From: Ruminococcus sp. UBA4321
Lineage (GTDB): Bacteria > Bacillota > Clostridia > Oscillospirales > Ruminococcaceae
DNA: 13,183 nucleotides
Assembly: GCA_002393815.1 (NCBI GenBank)
Contig: DGUB01000121.1
Span: 1-13,183, forward strand
Direction: 5' to 3'
Position numbers and translations under genes: made by a program. Shown piece by piece: positions 1 through 6,697 of the stretch (position 1 is the first letter of the stretch; every line of letters begins with the position of its first letter). The notes below the pieces were generated by a model. The model worked only from the letters and a program-made list of their open reading frames with translations, was not told the DNA's origin and made no database searches.

Positions 1-1318
1 TGATAGTGGTCTTGCCTGCGCCGGTTGCACCGACAAAGGCGATTTTCTGACCGGGCTTTGCATAGACGGAAACATCATGCAGAACTGTTTTTCCTTCTTC
101 ATAGGCAAAATCTACATTGAACATGCGGACATCGCCCTGCAAAGGCGTATAAGTCACAGTGCCTTCGGCTTTATGCGGATGCTTCCATGCCCACTGACCA
201 GTATGCTTCTTGGTTTCGCGGATTTTGCCGTCAGCGGAAATTTCGGCATTGACAAGTTTCACATAGCCTTCATCTGTTTCGGGTTCTTCATCCATCATGC
301 TGAAAATACGTTCCGCACCGGCGAGAGCCATCACGACAGCATTAATCTGCTGTGCGACCTGATTCACGTTTCCGGTGAACTGCTTTGTCATGTTCAGGAA
401 GGCAACCACAATGCTGACATCCAGAGCCGCGCCGGAAAAGCTGTAGTTCTTCACATGATTCAGCACCAGCAGACCGCCGACAACGGCAACTAATACATAG
501 AGAATATTACCGATATTCATGACAATGGGTCCAAGTGTATTCGCATAGGCGTTTGCTTTGTAGCTGTCCTGACAGAGCTGTTCATTGATTTCATCAAATT
601 CTTCCTGACAGGTATCTTCATGATTGAAAACTTTGACCACTTTCTGACCGTTCATGATTTCCTGAATGTAACCTTCGGCATCACCGAGGGATTTCTGCTG
701 ACGGAGGAAGTATTTCGCACTGCCGCCGCCCATGCCTTTGGAAACCAGCATCATGGCGATAACGCCCACAATCGTCAGAAGCGTCATCCAGAAGCTGTAG
801 TACATCATGATGAAAAATACTGCAATCACGACAGTACCAGCTCGCAGCAGGGTAGGAAGCCCCTGCGAAATCAGCTGACGGAGCGCATCAATATCATTGG
901 TATAATAACTCATGATATCGCCGTGTTTATGCGTATCGAAATAGCGGACAGGCAGGTTCTGCATTTTCTTGAACATTGCCTGACGCATCTTATTCAGGAA
1001 TCCCTGTGTGATGACTGCCATCAGCTGGGAATACACTGTGATTGCCACGGTGGAAATCAGGTACAGGGCAACCAGGAACAGCATCATCGGGACAATCTGT
1101 TCACTTGCCTTGCTCCAGTTCCAGCCGCCTTTCAGAGCTTCTACAATAATTTGAATAACCTTCTGGATATACATATCCGGAATGGAAGAAGCTATCGAGG
1201 AGAAAATAATACATATGATAGTGACTGGCACTAATTTCGGATAGAATTCAAACAGCATTTTCATCAGACGAGGGAAAACGTCCTTGCTTGCTTTTTTGCT
1301 GTAAACAGGTCTTGGCAT
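1..1318 (-). CDS. ABC multidrug-type exporter half-transporter, subunit 2 (partial, C-terminus off window)
   Basis: This is an open frame running off the left edge; 439 codons are visible. The N-terminal part (about residues 20-330) is a hydrophobic type IV ABC exporter membrane domain. It contains the usual conserved cytoplasmic stretch 'RYFDTHKHGDIMSYYTNDID'. A charged linker of about 40 residues follows, then the start of a nucleotide-binding domain with the A-loop Tyr of 'VDFAYEEGK'. The last residues seen are a canonical Walker A, GATGAGKT (430-437). Signature, Walker B and H-loop are outside the window. The ATG overlaps the stop of the upstream half-transporter (TAATG), with GGAGGTG just before it, which indicates translational coupling. 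I infer a heterodimer with that neighbour, exporting drugs or other amphipathic compounds; the substrate cannot be read from the sequence. Confidence 0.93.
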   Translation of the reverse strand, partial: MPRPVYSKKASKDVFPRLMKMLFEFYPKLVPVTIICIIFSSIASSIPDMYIQKVIQIIVEALKGGWNWSKASEQIVPMMLFLVALYLISTVAITVYSQLMAVITQGFLNKMRQAMFKKMQNLPVRYFDTHKHGDIMSYYTNDIDALRQLISQGLPTLLRAGTVVIAVFFIMMYYSFWMTLLTIVGVIAMMLVSKGMGGGSAKYFLRQQKSLGDAEGYIQEIMNGQKVVKVFNHEDTCQEEFDEINEQLCQDSYKANAYANTLGPIVMNIGNILYVLVAVVGGLLVLNHVKNYSFSGAALDVSIVVAFLNMTKQFTGNVNQVAQQINAVVMALAGAERIFSMMDEEPETDEGYVKLVNAEISADGKIRETKKHTGQWAWKHPHKAEGTVTYTPLQGDVRMFNVDFAYEEGKTVLHDVSVYAKPGQKIAFVGATGAGKTTI

Positions 1319-3060
1319 TATTCCTCACCTCCGTTTGTCTGCTGTTCGTAGACTTCTCTGTAAATCTGACTGCTTCTTAACAGCTGGGCATGTGTGCCGA
1401 CTGCGCTGACAGTACCGTTATCCAGAACGATAATCTGGTCGGCATCCTGCACGGAAGAAATTCTCTGTGCAATGATGATTTTTGTTGTTTCCGGAATAAA
1501 TTCCCTGAATCCCTGACGAATCAGCGCATCTGTCTTGGTATCGACGGCACTGGTGGAATCGTCCAGAATCAGAATTTTCGGTTTTTTCAGAAGCGCACGG
1601 GCAATGCAGAGACGCTGTTTCTGACCGCCTGAAACGTTCGTTCCGCCCTGTTCGATATGCGTTTCGTAACCGTCCGGAAATGCCTGAATAAATTCATCAG
1701 CCTGTGCAAGGCGACAGGCTTCTTCGATTTCCAGTTCTGTGGCTTCCGGGTTGCCCCATCTCAGGTTTTCGTTGATAGTGCCGGAGAACAGCACATTTTT
1801 CTGGAGTACCATTGCTACGGCATCACGCAGAACATTCAGGTCATAGCGGCGGACATCCACACCGCCGACTTTGATGCTGCCTTCGGTCACATCATATAAT
1901 CGGGGAATCAGCTGTACCAGAGTCGATTTGCTCGAACCCGTACCGCCGATGATGCCGACTGTCTGCCCGGATTTGATTTTCAGACTGATATCAGCCAGAG
2001 CGAATTTTTTCGCCTGTGCGGAGTATTTGAAGCTGACATTTTCAAATTCGACAGAACCGTCAGCAACCAGTTCCAGAGCCTGTTCCGGATTTTCCAGAGT
2101 GGGTTCTTCTTCGAGTACTTCATAGATACGCTTCATAGATTCCGCGGACATGGTTACCATAACGTAAATCATGGACAGGAACATCAGCGACATCAGAATC
2201 TGCACCCCGTAAGTAATCATAGCAGAAATCTGACCGATATCGACAGAATGGTCAATGATTGCCATTCTGGAGCCGACAAGCAGAATAAATACCATGTCGA
2301 AATACATGCAGATTTGCATCAGCGGCGTATTCATGGCGATAATCTGTTCTGCCTTGGTGAAATCCTGCCGGATATCTTCGGCAGCAGTACCGAATTTCTG
2401 TTTTTCGTGTTCTTCACGGGCGAAGCCCTTGACTACACGCATGGCACGGACATTTTCTTCGATGGATTCGTTGAGTTTGTCGTATTTCTTGAACACTCTC
2501 CGGAATGCCGGCATTGCATACTTTCCAATCAGTCCCAGACCGACAATCAGTATCGGAATGACAACCACAAAAGCCATTGCCAGTTTACCGCCCATATAGA
2601 ACGCCATGACCGTCGAGAAGATAAACATCAGCGGACTTCTCAAGCCCATGCGTATCATCATCATGAACGCCATCTGTAAATTATTGATATCTGTTGTCAT
2701 TCTGGTGACAAGCGAGGATGAGGAGAATTTGTCAATATTCTCGAAAGAATAGCTTTGTACTTTCTCGAACATATCATGACGCAGATTTTTGGAGAGACCT
2801 GTTGCGGCTTTGGATGCCGTAAATCCTGCCGTTCCGCCGCACATCATGGATGACAGTGCCATGATTGTCAGAATAATGCCTGTGCGCAGTACATCATTGA
2901 TGGCTGCCTGTGACTGGATTTCGTTGACCAGATTCGCCGTGATGAACGGCAGACAGGTTTCCAGAACTGCTTCGCCGAGCATGAATACCATTGTCAGAAT
3001 CGTAGTTATCTTGTATTCACGCAGACAGGCAAGCAGCCGTTTGAGCATATGCATTCGCAT
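1318..3060 (-). CDS. ABC multidrug-type exporter half-transporter, subunit 1, with degenerate ATPase site
   Basis: This is a complete fused membrane/ATPase half-transporter of 580 residues, the usual family length. Transmembrane segments fill about residues 1-310 and the nucleotide-binding domain about 335-575. Walker A is GGTGSSKST (about 372-380), the Q-loop Gln is in 'MVLQKN', and the signature is VSGGQ (about 476-480). Walker B reads ILILDDS, so the catalytic Glu is Asp (about 501), and the switch-loop His is Gln ('IIAQRIS'). In known heterodimeric exporters such as TM287/288, LmrCD and BmrCD, such changes mark the subunit carrying the non-hydrolytic site. I chose the ATG at 3060, preceded by GAAAGGA; the in-frame ATG at 3054 is equally possible. 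A longer frame from 3144 would overlap the marR gene and lacks support. It lies 14 bases after the MarR stop and overlaps the second half-transporter by one base, so the three form an operon. Confidence 0.94.
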   Translation of the reverse strand: MRMHMLKRLLACLREYKITTILTMVFMLGEAVLETCLPFITANLVNEIQSQAAINDVLRTGIILTIMALSSMMCGGTAGFTASKAATGLSKNLRHDMFEKVQSYSFENIDKFSSSSLVTRMTTDINNLQMAFMMMIRMGLRSPLMFIFSTVMAFYMGGKLAMAFVVVIPILIVGLGLIGKYAMPAFRRVFKKYDKLNESIEENVRAMRVVKGFAREEHEKQKFGTAAEDIRQDFTKAEQIIAMNTPLMQICMYFDMVFILLVGSRMAIIDHSVDIGQISAMITYGVQILMSLMFLSMIYVMVTMSAESMKRIYEVLEEEPTLENPEQALELVADGSVEFENVSFKYSAQAKKFALADISLKIKSGQTVGIIGGTGSSKSTLVQLIPRLYDVTEGSIKVGGVDVRRYDLNVLRDAVAMVLQKNVLFSGTINENLRWGNPEATELEIEEACRLAQADEFIQAFPDGYETHIEQGGTNVSGGQKQRLCIARALLKKPKILILDDSTSAVDTKTDALIRQGFREFIPETTKIIIAQRISSVQDADQIIVLDNGTVSAVGTHAQLLRSSQIYREVYEQQTNGGEE

Positions 3061-3074
3061 TCGTCCTTTCTGTT

Positions 3075-3560
3075 TTAAGATTTTGTTTGATTTTTGTCTG
3101 ATTTTTCCTGACTGATTTTTCTCCGGTGCATCTTGCAGAAACATTCATGCAGCGTATGCAGAGCCTGATAGAATTCCTCACGTTCTTCCGGGGGCATTTC
3201 ATCGAACAGATTCTGATAATAGCCGGCTTTTTCGGACAGAAAATGTTCGGTATAGTCACGCCCTTCCTGTGTCAGTTTCAGGCGGACGATGCGCCTGTCG
3301 TTCGGGTCGGAGATACGTTCGGCGAAATTGCATTCCGTCAGCCTGTCGACGGTCTTTGTCATCTGCTGTTTGGGGCTGTGGGTCATTCTGGCGAGTTCCG
3401 TCATGGTGAGGGATTCGCCGTTTTCTTTCAGAATCTGAATGCAGTAATACATGCTGAGGCTGACACTGTCATCCAGAAGCGTCTTGAAAGGCTTGTCAAT
3501 CCAGTAATGCCACTGGGGCATGGTTCGGAGCAGAAGTTCCTGCAATTCGGAAGTTTTCAT
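3075..3560 (-). CDS. MarR-family transcriptional regulator
   Basis: The 161-residue protein has the size and layout of MarR winged-helix repressors. A helical dimerisation N-terminus is followed by a winged helix at about residues 50-105: 'LTMTELARMTHSPKQQMTK' as the HTH, then the wing with the family hallmark 'DPNDRRIVRLKLT'. Long C-terminal helices and a very basic tail come last. The start is well supported by AGAGGTG five bases upstream of the ATG. It is the first gene of the operon with the two exporter subunits and has its own promoter upstream. MarR regulators in this position commonly repress their own exporter operon and release it when a substrate binds. That role here is inference from context; the ligand is unknown. 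Confidence 0.92.
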   Translation of the reverse strand: MKTSELQELLLRTMPQWHYWIDKPFKTLLDDSVSLSMYYCIQILKENGESLTMTELARMTHSPKQQMTKTVDRLTECNFAERISDPNDRRIVRLKLTQEGRDYTEHFLSEKAGYYQNLFDEMPPEEREEFYQALHTLHECFCKMHRRKISQEKSDKNQTKS

Positions 3561-3627
3561 GGAATCACCTCTTTTCCGGAAATGGTTCTTTCAGATGAAA
3601 TATCATCAAAAAAGAATTGTCATATTC

Positions 3628-3656
3628 AGTTTACTATTTTTTCTCAGATTTGTCAA
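3628..3656 (-). promoter_or_regulatory. Predicted sigma-A promoter of the marR-exporter operon
   Basis: On the minus strand a perfect -35 TTGACA (3651-3656) is followed after 17 bases by TAAACT (3628-3633), four of six matches to the -10 consensus. Transcription would start near 3621, giving a leader of about 60 bases to the MarR ATG at 3560. The hexamer TTGTCA occurs both over the -35 element (3650-3655) and downstream (3617-3622). I could not define a convincing palindromic MarR operator. Confidence 0.7.
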
Positions 3657-3680
3657 TAGCAATCCGGAAATTTGTGATTT

Positions 3681-3712
3681 TATACAAAAAGCAGAGCTGA
3701 AATCAGCTCTGC
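3681..3712 (-). terminator. Rho-independent terminator downstream of hom
   Basis: A perfect inverted repeat, GCAGAGCTG-AAAT-CAGCTCTGC (3691-3712), lies 31 bases after the hom stop. On the minus strand it is followed by TTTTTGTAT. The plus-strand flank is not U-rich, so the terminator works for the minus strand. It separates the ACT-hom operon from the marR operon. Confidence 0.92.
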
Positions 3713-3742
3713 TCTTGTGAATTTTAAATTATTTTGTAATCA

Positions 3743-4978
3743 TCAGGATTCCAGAATCGGATACTGTGCAAGTACCTGAACACCTTTTTGTGCCAGAGCC
3801 TTGACAGCAGCATCAAGTTCACGTTCGTTCAGCGGATTTTCTGTCAGGAATACGGTTTCGCCCTCATCGGTGGAGATTATCTGTTCACCAATCTGACCGA
3901 ATACTTCATTCAGTACAGCAATATCCGTAGAACTTGTCCGGAAATAGTACTTTGCAGAGAAAGAAGCGAAATTCTCGATAAAGTCGTTATCGTGAACATT
4001 TTCCCATGTCTGGGACGGAATTGTATGGTCAAGCTGGAGTTCTTCAATCATATCGCCGAGTACGGCACTTGCTGTCGGGAATTTTCCTGCGCCGCGTCCG
4101 TAGAACATCGCTTTGCCGATACCGTCACCGCGTACCATAACGGCATTGTACACGCCGTTGACCTGTGACAGAAGATTATCTTCTTCGACAGCCATCGGCA
4201 TAACAGCAGGCAGAATTTTTCCGTTTTCGAGTTTCTGGACTCTTGCGATAAGCTTGATGGCATAGCCGAGCAGAACACAGAATTTTGTATCTTTGAGTTC
4301 CACTTCGCGGATACCCTTTGTATAAACCGATTCCGGATAGACATGCTTTCCGAATGCCAGAGAAGACAAAATGCAGATTTTCCGGCAGGCATCAAAGCCC
4401 TCTACGTCAGCAGTGGGGTCTTTTTCGGCATAGCCTTTTTCCTGTGCGAGTGCCAGAGCGGCGGAAAAATCCATATTTTCTTTAATCATCTTATTCAGGA
4501 TAAAATTAGTTGTACCGTTCAGAATGCCGGCAATGGCAGAGAATTCATTTGCCGCAAGGCACTTGTGCAGCGGTCTGATAATCGGAATTGCACCGCCGAC
4601 GCTGGCTTCAAAGAAGAAATTACAGTTGTGTTCCTTCGCTTTTTTCAGTAAAATATCGCCCTTCGCAGCGACTAACTCCTTATTGGAAGTTGCAACGCTT
4701 TTTCCGGCTTCGAGGCAGGATTTTACAAAATCGAAAGCCGGGTCAATGCCGCCCATGCATTCCGCAACGACGGTGACATCCGGGTCATCCAGAATGACTT
4801 TGATATCCTTGACAAGCTTATCGGCATAAGGTCTGTCAGGGAAATCGCGCAGGTCAAGGATATAACCCATTTCGACTTTTTTTCCGCATCGCTTCTGGAT
4901 GATTGCCTTATTCTTCTCGAACAGTTCTACTACACCTGAGCCGACAACACCGCAGCCCAGAACCGCTAATTTTTCCAT
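3743..4978 (-). CDS. hom: Homoserine dehydrogenase
   Basis: Reduces aspartate semialdehyde to homoserine with NAD(P)H, the branch point to threonine and methionine, in the cytoplasm. The 411 residues begin with a Rossmann fold (GCGVVG, 8-13). The family signatures follow: 'TSNKELVAAKG' with the expected catalytic Lys106, 'GILNGTTNFIL' (151-161), 'EKDPTADVEGFDACRK' with the Asp196/Lys200 pair, and 'GRGAGKFPTASAV'. The C-terminus from about 330 is ACT-like ('YYFRTSSTDIAVLNEVFGQ') but lacks the usual DKPGVL loop. GAAGGAG precedes the ATG. The gene follows a stand-alone ACT-domain gene by 33 bases and is closed by a terminator; no other threonine or methionine genes are in view. Identification is firm; how threonine regulates this enzyme is unclear because of the divergent ACT segment. 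Confidence 0.97.
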   Translation of the reverse strand: MEKLAVLGCGVVGSGVVELFEKNKAIIQKRCGKKVEMGYILDLRDFPDRPYADKLVKDIKVILDDPDVTVVAECMGGIDPAFDFVKSCLEAGKSVATSNKELVAAKGDILLKKAKEHNCNFFFEASVGGAIPIIRPLHKCLAANEFSAIAGILNGTTNFILNKMIKENMDFSAALALAQEKGYAEKDPTADVEGFDACRKICILSSLAFGKHVYPESVYTKGIREVELKDTKFCVLLGYAIKLIARVQKLENGKILPAVMPMAVEEDNLLSQVNGVYNAVMVRGDGIGKAMFYGRGAGKFPTASAVLGDMIEELQLDHTIPSQTWENVHDNDFIENFASFSAKYYFRTSSTDIAVLNEVFGQIGEQIISTDEGETVFLTENPLNERELDAAVKALAQKGVQVLAQYPILES

Positions 4979-5011
4979 CTTAAAAAACTCCTTCTGTTTG
5001 AAACTTGATTG

Positions 5012-5449
5012 TTATTCTCCGGACAGGATTTTGACATCCACAACGCCGTCAATCTGCATCAGGGATTCCTGTAAGGAAACGGGGGATTGCAGACCGTTCC
5101 CCAGCCGGATGGAGAATGTCACCGCTGCCGCGCCGTCAATGGGAATATTCTGGTTGACAGTCAGGATATTCGCGCCCAAATCATAGAGCGCGGACAGTAC
5201 ACTGGAAAGCACGCCGGCTTCGTCGCGGAGTACTGCATGTAAATTCATAATCCGCTGTGTCAGTTTGTCTTCGTAAGAAAAAACGCAGTCTTTATATTTA
5301 TAGTATGCACTTCTGGAAATGCCGACGCGCTTACATGCTGCCGCGGAGCTTTTTTCTTCTTTATTGGCTAACAGCTTCTTGACCTCCAGCACCTTGTTGA
5401 TTACATCCGGCAGAACAGAGGCATCTACCACAATGAGCTGATGTTCCAC
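5012..5449 (-). CDS. Stand-alone ACT-domain regulatory protein (PheB / UPF0735-like), GTG start
   Basis: The 145-residue protein has two parts. Residues about 5-57 carry 'VINKVLEVKKLLANKE' and 'AAACKRVGISRSAYYKYKD', a helix-turn-helix-like segment typical of the UPF0735/PheB family. Residues about 67-143 form an ACT domain ('LRDEAGVLSSVLSALYDLGANILTVNQ'). ACT domains bind amino acids and regulate metabolic enzymes or transcription; the exact role of this family is not established. A longer frame opens at an ATG at 5494, but GGGAGGT lies seven bases upstream of the GTG at 5449 and homologous N-termini start there, so I place the start at the GTG. It is the first gene of an operon with hom, which suggests it senses an aspartate-family amino acid; this is inference. 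It has no catalytic chorismate mutase or dehydratase domain. Confidence 0.85.
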   Translation of the reverse strand: MEHQLIVVDASVLPDVINKVLEVKKLLANKEEKSSAAACKRVGISRSAYYKYKDCVFSYEDKLTQRIMNLHAVLRDEAGVLSSVLSALYDLGANILTVNQNIPIDGAAAVTFSIRLGNGLQSPVSLQESLMQIDGVVDVKILSGE

Positions 5450-5511
5450 GCAAAAGACCTCCCATGTGTCAAATCGTCCGTGTACAAAAAACAATTGTAC
5501 TTGTATCTTTA

Positions 5512-5540
5512 ACTATACCATAGAATCCGGAATTTGTCAA
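5512..5540 (-). promoter_or_regulatory. Predicted sigma-A promoter of the ACT-hom operon
   Basis: On the minus strand a perfect -35 TTGACA (5535-5540) stands 17 bases from TATAGT (5512-5517), which matches five of six positions of the -10 consensus. The start would be near 5505, giving a leader of about 55 bases before the GTG at 5449. This also argues against translation from the ATG at 5494. The promoter is divergent from the bioY promoter, with the two -35 boxes about 50 bases apart. Confidence 0.82.
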
Positions 5541-5564
5541 GGCTTTTTCCGGATAATTTTCCGA

Positions 5565-5596
5565 TTGTCAACTTGATACAAAAATATAGTTGACAA
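5565..5596 (+). promoter_or_regulatory. BirA-type biotin operator overlapping the bioY promoter
   Basis: A perfect inverted repeat TTGTCAAC (5565-5572) and GTTGACAA (5589-5596) is separated by 16 bases. Arms of this kind with a 14-16 base spacer match the described bacterial BirA box. The right arm contains the -35 hexamer of the bioY promoter, so bound BirA-biotinyl-AMP would exclude RNA polymerase. The sequence match is direct; binding by BirA is inferred from its place in front of bioY. Confidence 0.87.
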
Positions 5597-5618
5597 ATTG
5601 GGGAAACTATGCTATAAT
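5590..5618 (+). promoter_or_regulatory. Consensus sigma-A promoter of bioY
   Basis: TTGACA (5590-5595) and TATAAT (5613-5618) are perfect consensus elements with the optimal 17-base spacer. A promoter this strong would need repression, consistent with the operator over its -35 box. The expected start near 5625 gives a leader of under 40 bases, too short for a riboswitch. Confidence 0.92.
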
Positions 5619-5662
5619 AAACTTATCATCAGAAAATCTGAAACAGAAAGAGGTCTTTTATT

Positions 5663-6256
5663 ATGGCACAGGCAACTGTTACTGCACCGGAAGAAAAAAC
5701 GGTAAACTCAGCACAATCCGCATGGAGTGCAAAAGATTTGGCATTTACGGCAATGTTTGCCGCTCTGATAGCCGTCTGCTCGTGGATTTCCATTCCGACG
5801 GCGGTGCCGTTCACGCTCCAGACATTTGCGATTTACTGTGCGCTGGAATGTTTAGGCGGAAAAAGAGGATTTTTCGCCGTACTGGTCTATATTCTGCTTG
5901 GTGCGGCGGGCGTTCCGGTCTTTGCAGGATTTTCCGGCGGACTGGGTGTCATTCTCGGCACAACAGGCGGCTATATTATCGGCTTTCTGGCGAATGCCGC
6001 TGTTTACTGGGCGTTTGAGAAGCTGCCCAATCATGAAAAATTATGGATGCGCCTGACTGCGCTGATACTTGGTACAGTACTCTGCTATGTGTTCGGCACA
6101 GCATGGTTCATGTATGTCTATACCAGAGATGTGGAAGCTGTCACGCTCGGACAGGCTCTCGCATGGTGCGTGACACCGTTCTTAGGCTCGAACGTCCTGA
6201 AACTTGCGCTTGCGGTGGGTATCTCTGACCGCCTGAGAAAATATGTTAAATTCTGA
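5663..6256 (+). CDS. bioY: BioY, substrate-binding S-component of biotin ECF transporter
   Basis: A hydrophobic 197-residue membrane protein that captures biotin and works with shared ECF energising subunits (EcfA, EcfA', EcfT), which are not in this window. The BioY signatures are visible: 'AVPFTLQTFAIYCAL' after the first helix, 'GKRGFFAVLVYILLGAAGVPVF' and 'GGLGVILGTTGGYIIGFL'. About six membrane helices fill residues 27-190, after an unusually Ala/Glu/Ser-rich soluble N-terminus of about 22 residues. AGAGGT precedes the ATG by eight bases. The BirA-type operator and strong promoter upstream indicate repression when biotin is plentiful. The last 14 bases overlap the DUF1284 gene. No biotin synthesis genes are nearby, so the cell may rely on uptake, although that cannot be decided from one window. 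Confidence 0.96.
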   Translation: MAQATVTAPEEKTVNSAQSAWSAKDLAFTAMFAALIAVCSWISIPTAVPFTLQTFAIYCALECLGGKRGFFAVLVYILLGAAGVPVFAGFSGGLGVILGTTGGYIIGFLANAAVYWAFEKLPNHEKLWMRLTALILGTVLCYVFGTAWFMYVYTRDVEAVTLGQALAWCVTPFLGSNVLKLALAVGISDRLRKYVKF

Positions 6257-6668
6257 AATCAGACCCCATCACGGCTTATGCACTGCATTTTTTGAGGGGA
6301 AAGGGTACAGCCCTGCATTTGTCCGGCACATGACATTCATGATAAATTATCTGAACAGTCAGAATCCGGACATCAGGCTTGTCCTGCACCCGGACAGTAT
6401 CTGTTCCGCCTGTCCGCACCGCCGGAACGATATCTGTGAAAGTGAGCAGAAAGTACTGCTTTATGACAGGCAGGTTCTGCAATTCTGCGGACTGAAAGAA
6501 AATCAGGTTCTCCCATGGAAAGAATTCCGGAAACTCGTGTTTCTGCGGATTCTGGAGCAGGGGAGACTTTCTGCTGTCTGCCGGGACTGCCAGTGGCAGT
6601 ATCTGTGTTCTGAAAAAAATCAGAAATTCTTGACAACGCTCCCGAAATATGATAAAATAGAATTATGA
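6243..6668 (+). CDS. DUF1284 family cysteine-rich protein (possible iron-sulfur protein)
   Basis: A soluble 141-residue protein of unknown function. It opens with the DUF1284 hallmark 'RPHHGLCTAFFEGKGYS' (7-23) and carries a second block 'KVLLYDRQVL' (70-79). Eight cysteines form ordered groups: Cys13, then Cys54-x2-Cys57-x7-Cys65, Cys82, and Cys113-x2-Cys116-x5-Cys122. Such spacing suggests metal or Fe-S ligation, but no binding is proven. The ATG lies 14 bases inside the bioY end, so it is very likely co-transcribed and translationally coupled with bioY, which places it under the same operator. Its last 40 bases contain the promoter of the following LRR gene. No enzymatic motif is recognisable. 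The family assignment is good; function is open. Confidence 0.88.
   Translation: MLNSEIRPHHGLCTAFFEGKGYSPAFVRHMTFMINYLNSQNPDIRLVLHPDSICSACPHRRNDICESEQKVLLYDRQVLQFCGLKENQVLPWKEFRKLVFLRILEQGRLSAVCRDCQWQYLCSEKNQKFLTTLPKYDKIEL
6630..6658 (+). promoter_or_regulatory. Internal promoter for LRR gene 1, inside the DUF1284 coding sequence
   Basis: TTGACA (6630-6635) and TAAAAT (6653-6658) are separated by exactly 17 bases and lie within the last 13 codons of the DUF1284 gene. Transcription would start near 6665. This makes the ATG at 6665 (which would have no leader) unlikely and supports the ATG at 6698. It lets the LRR gene be expressed apart from the biotin-controlled bioY message. Confidence 0.78.
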
Positions 6669-6697
6669 GATTATCATATTGCAAAGGGGCTGATGCT

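Noticed and set aside
620..1234. 204-residue plus-strand frame opposite the exporter subunit
   Set aside because: His/Gln-rich antisense shadow of a clear ABC transporter frame.
3060..3144. N-terminal extension of the first exporter half-transporter to an ATG at 3144
   Set aside because: It would overlap the end of marR by 70 bases, its 28 residues do not look like the exporter family, and a ribosome site precedes the later ATGs.
5482..5500. Weak hairpin (GTACAA, 7-base loop, TTGTAC) in the leader of the ACT-hom message, possible attenuator
   Set aside because: The stem has only six AT-rich pairs, no alternative structure or leader peptide is visible, and the leader is too short for a T-box or known riboswitch.
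5450..5662. Riboswitch or small RNA in the largest intergenic gap
   Set aside because: The gap is fully accounted for by two divergent promoters, the BirA-type operator and short leaders; no conserved riboswitch core is seen.
5590..6018. Overlapping 142-residue frame across bioY
   Set aside because: It is a shadow of bioY in another frame, starts inside the promoter, and has Cys/Arg-rich content unlike a real protein.
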